Below are positions 57,262 through 64,000 of a stretch of DNA of 64,000 bases, one piece after another (position 1 is the stretch's first letter; the number at the start of each line of letters is the position of its first letter). The notes beneath the pieces were generated by a model. It worked only from the letters and a program-made list of their open reading frames with translations, was not told the origin of the DNA and ran no database searches. Source of the stretch: Metaphire vulgaris (taxonomy: Eukaryota > Annelida > Clitellata > Crassiclitellata > Megascolecidae); the NCBI GenBank assembly GCA_018105865.1, contig CM030852.1, forward strand, positions 6,894,034-6,958,033, written 5' to 3'. The translations under genes and the position numbers were made by a program.

Positions 57262-60200
57262 GTAATTATTGATATTTGTAAAATTTACATTAGTGTCGTT
57301 TATTTTGTGGCTTGCATCATATGACAGCTATTTGCTGTCCCTGTCAGAAAGAAATGTTACTTTCAGGCTGTATGATACACATAGTTTGCAAGATTGTTTT
57401 TTAAATTTTTGGATTGTCAGAAGATGAATTGAGATGATTGATAATATTAATGATTGTCTTCAATCAATGAATGCTACTTTAGTGGAAGTATTGTTGCAAA
57501 AGGAATTAAGAGTGACATTTTGCTGTTGATTTCTCTTCTCAGGATACAGAATTTCCAGGCATTGTTCTTCATTCGCAGCAAGATTATCATAGCACTTCTG
57601 AGTACATGTATCAGAGCATGAAGATGAATGTTGACATTTTAAGAATCATTCAAATTGGCCTCACCTTTCTGGATAATAATGGAAACTCGCCATCGCCAAT
57701 TTCTACCTGGCAGTTTAATTTCAAATTTAATCTTGGGTGAGTTTATTTTTTATGTGATTTACATCATGCTTGTCAATTATGTCAACCAAACTGGCATTTA
57801 CACCTGGTTTTAAATGTACATTGATAATTATAATTGCACTTTACTAATCATTCTTAATTTTATAGCCTCTGTCTAAATAGAGGATTGTTGGTTGAGATGC
57901 AATTTCTTCAACGATTGAAAACGAGACTATTGCTAAAAATTACTGCTAGAGAATAAGTATTTGATTCAATCAAATTATTAGCAATTTTGCTTTAATTAAT
58001 TGTCCATCTAAAGCCATGCTTTTAGGAAGGAAAGCATAATTAAGGAATGCATCTTTGATTAATAGCTAGTTTGCTTTCTGTGTTTTATTCTATGTTGGTT
58101 TTGTTCCCCAAGAACAGGGATAGGAGTTAGGCCTACCGGGTTTTACCATTGCTTAGCATTTGATTTTTGTCACTACAAAGCATTAGCAAACGGAATTTCA
58201 ATGTTCATCATGGTTGCATTGCTGTAGATACTTTTAGAATAATTTTTGGTCCTAGAAGCTTAATTGCTAATGAGCATGCTTAGTAATCGCATGGACTGGG
58301 ATTTTATTTTTGAATATTTGCTTCTGTTCATTACTGTGGTGCACAGGCACTTGCCAACACTGCTCTCCATAATAGGTTTAGCTTAAAAGATTTTGCTATT
58401 AGTTAACGAGAGATCCTAATTTGTGTTTGGTGTTTTTATAGAGAAGATCTTTATGCCCAGAACTCAATTGACCTTTTAACCTCATGTGGGATAAAGTTTG
58501 ACAGGCATCTGGAGGAGGGCATTGAGGTCAATCATTTTGCTGAACTGCTGACGTCATCAGGGATTGTTCTTTCTGATGATGTTCGGTGGTTATCTTTTCA
58601 TAGGTTAGTTTAGGTTTTCTCATCTTTATTAAACATTTGATTTTGCTTGTGTCGGTATGTTCTTTACACGCATTAGTATAATCAGTTATTTGCTAACTAC
58701 TAAATACTTATGAATAAATGCATTCTGAAGTAATTTTTTTAACCAATCTGATGTTTTTTTAGCGTATATGATTTTGGATACTTGCTAAAGATTTTGACAA
58801 ATAGTTGCCTTCCAGTTGACCTGGATGATTTTCTGGATCTGTTGCACCTGTTCTTTGGCTGCATCTATGATGTCAAATACCTGATGAAAAGTTGCAAGAA
58901 TCTGAAAGGTGGATTGCAAGAAGTCGCTGATCAGTTAGAGGTAAACTTTGTAACAAAAATGTAATGTAACAAAATATTTATATAGTGCCTCTTCTGAAGA
59001 ATCACTCAGAAGCGCTCCCACAGCAAATTACTATGTATTGACAAAGAGATAAGTTTTAAGTCGTTTCAAAAAGAGGGCCATAGAATTAGGAGTTGCTAAG
59101 CCACGCATACTGGCGTCAAGAGCTTTCCAAAGGATAGGGCCAACTGATTCAAAACCTCGCTTCAGGAACAAGGAGGTTCGTGCTTGGGGATACACTGAGA
59201 AGACCATTGGTTGTAGACCGAAGACATGGCCGACCAGGGATAGAGCTAAGAGGATGGAGTAGCTCTGAAAGGTAAGATGGAGTGGAACCATAAAGAGAGA
59301 GTGCAACTGCTCTCAACACAAGAAACTGAACTCGAGCAGGATAAGGCAGCCAGTGTAAAACAGACATCATATATTCACTAATGTGATCACGTCTTGTGAC
59401 ACCAGCAATCACCCTGGCTGCCGAACGAAGAACCATCTGGAGTTTATCAAGTCGCACCGATGGAAGACCAGCAAAAAGTGAACCACAGTAGTCAAGCCTT
59501 TGTGTCTTTGTGATAAATCTTTCTGCATTGATTCAAGTCCTGATCTTCAAGAGAATTTCCGCTTGGGAATACACTGTGAAAATGACAGTTAACTCCTATA
59601 ATACAGAGTGCTCAGTCTACACTATTACTAGTAATAGTATATTTCATGAATTATAATTTCAGTACTTGAGCAGAATTTTTAACATACAGGTAGCATTATT
59701 ATATCAGGAAATCAAAGAAGTCTAAAGTATATTTTGGTATTTTATTTTGTGTTTTATTCAGTTTAATTTTAAATTATATTTATCATTTCTGTCATAATGT
59801 ATGATTTGTATTTTTCTTCAATTTTGTTTTTAATTTGTCAGTTATGTTTTTCTTCCTACTACTAAGAGATATTTTATATGAGTTACAATAAATGAAATCA
59901 TGCTATTATGCCATATGGTGATGGGCTTCATTCTTTAATTAAGTAATTTCTGTGAACAGTGATTTTAAAGGTTCCTATTCTTGTCAAACAAGCATTAAGG
60001 AAGAATGTAGAAAAAGCCAGTAGGTCACATGTAATTATCAAAAGAGAAAAAATGACAGTGGTTTTAGAAATTTAATTTGCCTCATAGTTTGAACTTGAGC
60101 AAAAACATTTTTTACTTTAAAATCTTATGATTACAATAGAACTTTCAGATAGCCTAAAGACAGTATATTATCAGCAATGTTGTTACAGATTGTGCAATAG

Positions 60201-60878
60201 CATAGACTGATGGTTTTTGCATAGATTGTTCGAATTGGGCCTCAGCATCAGGCAGGGAGCGACAGTTTGCTCACTGGAGCGGCTTTCTTCAAAATGAGAG
60301 AAGTCAGGCTTATTCACTTATTTGTATCTTATTATCTGATGAATATTGGCACATTGAAGTTTTGCAAGTGAAAATTTGTTGAACATGTACCTGTAAAAGT
60401 GAATTTTTTGGCAAAACTGCCAAATTTTGATGTATACATTGAAATGATTTGTAAAACTTTTGTCAAAATAACAATGCACAGTTCTAACACTAGCCCTAAC
60501 CTTAGCCTTAACCCTAGCCCTAACCTTCACTATGTGAAAACAACATTTCTGGTTCTTCACCTGCAAAAGGGTTAAAGAATGTTATTCTAAAAAAGTAAAC
60601 ATTGTTGGGTATTTCTGTGTGTAGAATATTGGTGTGCTGAAAATAAAAGGTTGAAACTGTGCTGCATAATTTCAACTGCTGGTTGTTTTGTTCAGATGTT
60701 CTTTGAAGATCATATAGATGACAGGAAATACAGTGGTCATATCACTGGTCTTGGATGCAGCTACACGGTTGGTGCAAGTGATTCATCGCAGAACTTGACA
60801 CTGAAAGCTAACGACTGTGTGTCAAATGGGAATACAGCTTCTACCACAACTTCCACAGCAGCAACGTCAATTAATTAA
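57145..60878 (+). CDS. CNOT7: CCR4-NOT deadenylase subunit CNOT7/8 (CAF1), whole gene
   Basis: Six coding exons give 303 residues of the CAF1/POP2 DEDD-type 3'-5' exoribonuclease that shortens mRNA poly(A) tails within the CCR4-NOT complex. Catalytic acids are present: MDTEFPG (exon 1-2 junction), VYDFGYL (exon 4) and QHQAGSDSLLTG (exon 5). Other family marks are STWQFNFKFNL, ILTNSCLP and YDVKYLMKSCKNLKGGLQEV. An in-frame TGA lies two codons before the ATG, fixing the start. All junctions keep frame. The C-terminal tail after HIDDRKYSGHI is divergent and Ser/Thr-rich. Vertebrates have two paralogues, and this sequence cannot be assigned to one. Confidence 0.95.
57543..57736 (+). CDS. CNOT7: CNOT7 exon 2
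   Basis: The acceptor is CTTCTCAG. It starts DTEFPGIVLHS with the first two catalytic acids and ends WQFNFKFNL. The donor is GG/GTGAGT (phase 2). Confidence 0.95.
58442..58603 (+). CDS. CNOT7: CNOT7 exon 3
   Basis: The acceptor is TTTTTATAG. It reads EDLYAQNSIDLLTSCGIKFD and ends DDVRWLSFH. The donor is AG/GTTAGT (phase 2). Confidence 0.95.
58763..58940 (+). CDS. CNOT7: CNOT7 exon 4
   Basis: The acceptor is TTTTTTTAG. It reads VYDFGYLLKILTNSCLP, holding the third catalytic Asp, and KYLMKSCKNLKGGLQEVADQ. The donor is GAG/GTAAAC (phase 0). Confidence 0.95.
58965..59520 (-). mobile_element. CR1/L2-like LINE 3' part in CNOT7 intron 4
   Basis: On the minus strand, LDKLQMVLRSAARVIAGVTR then VLHWLPYPARVQFLVLRAVA and YLSELLHPLSS, followed after a frame break by LWKALDASMR and FLKRLKTYLF, are the conserved C-terminal blocks of CR1/L2 ORF2. 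The 3' end is the ATATAGTGCC/GGCACTATAT terminus near 58985. It is 5'-truncated and frameshifted. Confidence 0.85.
59521..60224. other. Rest of CNOT7 intron 4
   Basis: AT-rich with no repeat recognised. Confidence 0.6.
60225..60302 (+). CDS. CNOT7: CNOT7 exon 5
   Basis: The acceptor is TTTGCATAG. It reads VRIGPQHQAGSDSLLTGAAF then FKMRE, with the last catalytic His/Asp pair. The donor is GAA/GTCAGG (phase 0). Confidence 0.94.
60696..60878 (+). CDS. CNOT7: CNOT7 exon 6 and stop
   Basis: The acceptor is TTGTTCAG. It reads MFFEDHIDDRKYSGHITGLG and then a divergent tail rich in Ser, Thr and Asn, ending TSIN and TAA. The first part is conserved in the family and the tail is variable. Confidence 0.93.
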   Translation: MFFEDHIDDRKYSGHITGLGCSYTVGASDSSQNLTLKANDCVSNGNTASTTTSTAATSIN

Positions 60879-62143
60879 CATTGTATCAAAGAGTTTCTGG
60901 ATGACTGTTACATTTTGAGACCATGTGTACATTACAATGTTGCAGAAAGAGTTTTTGTTGAAAGTACAGAAGTATGATCAAATATTTTTCTAAGCTATCA
61001 CCTGAGACTCGGATGCATTTGGACAATTATTTTTAAAGTGTTTTCAGTCTTGTTATTGATGATCAGTTTCTAGTTAATTGAGTTTTGTGGAAACATGCAC
61101 CTAACAGAATGAAACACAGTTTAAACATGATGGAAAATAATTCTGTAGTAAATAAATAATGTTTATGTTTAAATCATTTTTATAGTATTCAAATGTTGAG
61201 CATTGGCAGATGATTAGGCAATAATGTTTGCATTCAGATTTCTAACTTTTTTATTTAATATTAAGAGACAAGAAAACATGAAACAAAGCTTAAGTATTTA
61301 CATGTACTGTAATAGTCTGTAATCATTATTGTTTAACTGACAATTTCTTGTGTGCCATCTTACCAAATGTCAGGAGCAAGGGCACATTACAGAGTCCAGT
61401 TATAGGCCTACAAGTAAAATTAAATAACTACAGCTGTAATAATATACAGTAAAAAGAAAACAAAATGAATGGAAAACAAAAGATATTAGCCATTACATTT
61501 GAATTATATTTACATGAAGTGAGCAAACTTATTGCAGTTGCACTAGCAGGAATTTATAATTACTATGAGCTGTAAGCATAAATCTGTGGTTATGATGATG
61601 ATGATGACCTGGGTTGATGTTGATGATGATGACCTGGGTTGCAGATCCTATGTGGGGGTCCGCGAATTTCAAATATCTTGTAAAGGGTCTATGAAATGAA
61701 ATAGTTTGAGAAGTTGAGAACATCCTCTGCTTTAGAGTGTTGCAGCAACTATCGCTCTATTGGCGCATAATCGCAATAATAATTAATCACCTATTGAAGA
61801 TCTAAGCGCCATAGAAACTAGAGTTCCGTGGCCGTGCTGATTTTACTGCAACATCCGGTTCAGCTGTTGACATTAAGTTCGGCGCTGTGTTATTAAACGA
61901 ATAAGGACAAAAGAGCAATTATTGCTAATCGCTGTAAATAACAGAAACAATGACTACAGTGGCTCCTCTCGTTATCACGTACTAATGTCATTTAAGCTCT
62001 AAAAGTTGCACTCAGCTAAGCGCCTCAACCGTCAGATGACAGTTTTATGTAGCGCTTGAATAATTCTGGAACTTCTTTTCAGTTGTCTAGGACGATAGGG
62101 AAGACTGGATAAAAGGCATCGCATTTCTTTCAACAACGAAATA
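60879..62143. other. CNOT7 3' UTR and intergenic spacer
   Basis: The nearest polyadenylation signal is AATAAA at 61151-61156. A (GAT)n-rich stretch lies at 61590-61635. No further exon is seen before 62231. Confidence 0.55.
61151..61156 (+). promoter_or_regulatory. Likely CNOT7 polyadenylation signal
   Basis: AATAAA lies 273 bases after the stop codon, within AGTAAATAAATAATG. Confidence 0.5.
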
Positions 62144-62156
62144 CGGAAGTGATTGG
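62144..62156 (+). promoter_or_regulatory. ETS and CCAAT-like promoter motifs
   Basis: CGGAAGTGATTGG joins an ETS site (CGGAAGTG) to an inverted CCAAT box (ATTGG), about 75 bases before the putative start codon at 62231. Confidence 0.4.
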
Positions 62157-62230
62157 CCATTTCAGTAGCAGCGTTCGCATATTTCGATGCAGATTTTCTT
62201 TGGATAATTCATTCCGATGAATTTTAAAGA

Positions 62231-62332
62231 ATGGATCATTATGATGAAGATTTATTTGAGAATATTTTCTTTCAAACACTGCAGAAGAATTTTTCTCAGC
62301 TTTACGACGAAGCAACTCAGAAGCGATGGATG
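62231..62332 (+). CDS. Possible first exon of an unrecognised gene
   Basis: ATG opens MDHYDEDLFENIFFQTLQKN then FSQLYDEATQKRWM before a GTTTGT donor (phase 0). The acidic, helical composition is protein-like. An overlapping ATG at 62217 opens another frame with less natural composition. The rest of the gene would lie beyond 64000. I do not recognise the family. Confidence 0.4.
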
Positions 62333-63268
62333 GTTTGTGTCAATTTTATTTTGATTGATTTTTCAATAATTTAAGTGAAATCATCACACTTTCATGTATT
62401 CATAAGCTAGAATTGTTGTAAAATTAATTTGCAATCATATCAGAACCAGATTCATTTTATTAGTATCAAAGTCAGAACCTAAGATTGCTAATATTGCAAT
62501 TCAATATCAGAAAAAGTTGTACAGACAAATGCAAAAGTATTTCATATTGCGACATTTGATATATTAGATATTTGATATATTAAAATTGGTAGATGTGAGC
62601 GGGAACGGCGTAAACAGTCCGTAAACATAATTATTCTAGCCACGTGGCACTAGGTTGACTATTAATTGCTTTTTTCTTTGAGACAGGTGGTTTTAATGAA
62701 TCGATGCATCTCCATTGTTTCATATATTTTCCCCTCTAAATTGTCTTTTTTAAACCTAAATTTCTATTTAGTGGTTTTTACTTGTTTCATTGCGTTCAGT
62801 TTTAAACACGTGTTCTATATGGTTTAATTGCGCAATAAAACGTGTGTGCTCTTCTTTGCGCGTCTGTGCTTTGTATTGTGTGCTGCAGTCAGCTCAATGA
62901 TACAGTGATACTTAGGTCTTGGGCCGCATACTGATACATTTTGCCGTTCCCACTGACATCTTCCATAAAACTGATGTTAAAGGATTAGTATACTAAAAGG
63001 GAGAAGCAGGAGAAGTGAAGCAATCACTGTCCAAAGCCTACATTCCCTATGAATCAATATACCAGATATAAATTCAAATATTCAAGATACAAATGAAATT
63101 TTTGAAAGAAAATAATTATGATTGTGCAAAATATATGATTTTTTAAAAGAACTGATAAATTATTTCAAAATTTAACATATGTTGCATAGTGCAAATTTAG
63201 CATATGGTGCAGAGTGCAGACATGCATAGTCAAATTATAAGCTGCTGTATTATATTATAGCTGACACA
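62333..63268. other. Putative intron 1, nothing recognised
   Basis: AT-rich, no repeat or exon seen. Confidence 0.5.
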
Positions 63269-63826
63269 TACTGTATTATCTTGGGTATAATACGCACCTA
63301 TGTATAATACACATTACGCACCCTTAGTTTCTAGAGTTATCATAACGTAAAAATGTTAATACTTACAGTGTAGTATAATATGCCCCCACAATTTCCTATG
63401 AGAAGCTCTAATAATTAACCTGGATAATCACAATTGTCTTTCAAATTCTTCTTAAAATTGGAGGAGTAGACAGTTTTCTTCTGCCAGCAGCCGTCATTAT
63501 GCCATAAAGCAATAGACCTACATAATTTGTTTTTATCTATCAATGATAGAATGTCTATCAAGTAACCTAGACGATCACAATTTTCTGGCAAATTCTTTTT
63601 GAAATTGAAGTGAAAACAAAGTTTTTCTCCACCACCAACCGCATAGGTAAAAACCCATTTAACGCATGTGTTATATGTATAAAAATACGGCTAAATTAAA
63701 ATTATGTATGTTATGCACATAAAATTATATGTACATAAAATCTATTTCTCTGTATAATATGCACTCACACCTTATACCGATTTTGAAAAGGAAAAAAGTG
63801 CGTCTTATAGGTGAGATAATGTGGTA
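63269..63826. mobile_element. TIR element with TACTGTATTATC ends
   Basis: The left end TACTGTATTATCTTGGGTAT then AATACGCACC is matched by the inverted right end GTGCGTCTTATAGGTGAGAT then AATGTGGTA. The interior is AT-rich with further TATAATACGCAC units and no ORF. Confidence 0.7.
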
Positions 63827-64000
63827 TTTAGAGATTAAAGAGTCAGAGATAGTTTCTTTGAATTTATAGAGGGATGTAATTGTGCATATATCAAATGATT
63901 TTCAATTTGTCATTACTGTAATTGACTTTGTCAGGTGCTGCTGGAAAAGTTTTGATATATTTTTTAATTTCTTGATTGATTTAATATTTAAGATAACAGT
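63827..64000. other. AT-rich end of window
   Basis: Nothing recognised. Confidence 0.5.

Noticed and set aside
60484..60532. Telomeric (CCCTAA)n
   Set aside because: The units are degenerate (CCCTAACCTTAGCC) and internal. Likewise at 27523-27600.

Overview
This is a nuclear genomic window from an animal, most likely a marine invertebrate. The evidence is spliced genes with GT-AG introns, very dense microsatellites, many short inverted-repeat elements, non-LTR retrotransposon tails and SINEs. I cannot name the species. Three multi-exon genes can be read from the sequence, and almost everything else is repeat.

Left third (1-31 kb). The only recognisable host gene is a minus-strand ionotropic glutamate receptor of the AMPA/kainate type. 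Two consecutive exons of its amino-terminal domain lie at 10842-10990 and 10003-10318, and the rest of the gene is not found here. Two plus-strand stretches (2319-2611, 4525-4780) look coding but match no family I know. Around them lie two inverted copies of a TIR element carrying a decayed invertebrate repeat protein (6720-8464 and 12288-14075), several hAT-like miniature elements with 8-bp target duplications, other TIR elements, a GC-rich island near 15.2-15.8 kb, and many simple repeats.

Middle (31-52 kb). One plus-strand gene of about 14 exons (31482-51970) encodes roughly 728 residues: an N-terminal death effector domain (DED), then a degenerate tyrosine-kinase-like domain, then an intact Src/Abl-like tyrosine kinase. 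The first kinase has lost the glycine loop, the beta-3 lysine, the alpha-C glutamate, HRD, DFG and APE, so it is a pseudokinase. The second keeps all of them. The two kinase halves have the same exon layout and intron phases, which points to an internal tandem duplication. The tandem pseudokinase-kinase order recalls JAK kinases, but with a DED in place of FERM-SH2. This is the main find of the window. Its introns hold SINEs (one with a 5S-rRNA-derived head), LINE 3' ends, hAT-like elements and large microsatellites.

Right part (52-64 kb). After about 5 kb of repeats there is a complete six-exon CNOT7/CNOT8 (CAF1) deadenylase gene (57145-60878, 303 residues) with all catalytic residues. A possible first exon of a further plus-strand gene begins at 62231, behind ETS and CCAAT-like promoter motifs.

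The genes are not an operon and have no evident joint function. The DED and pseudokinase suggest death-domain-type signalling coupled to tyrosine phosphorylation. CNOT7 is a housekeeping mRNA-decay enzyme, and the glutamate receptor is neuronal or sensory.
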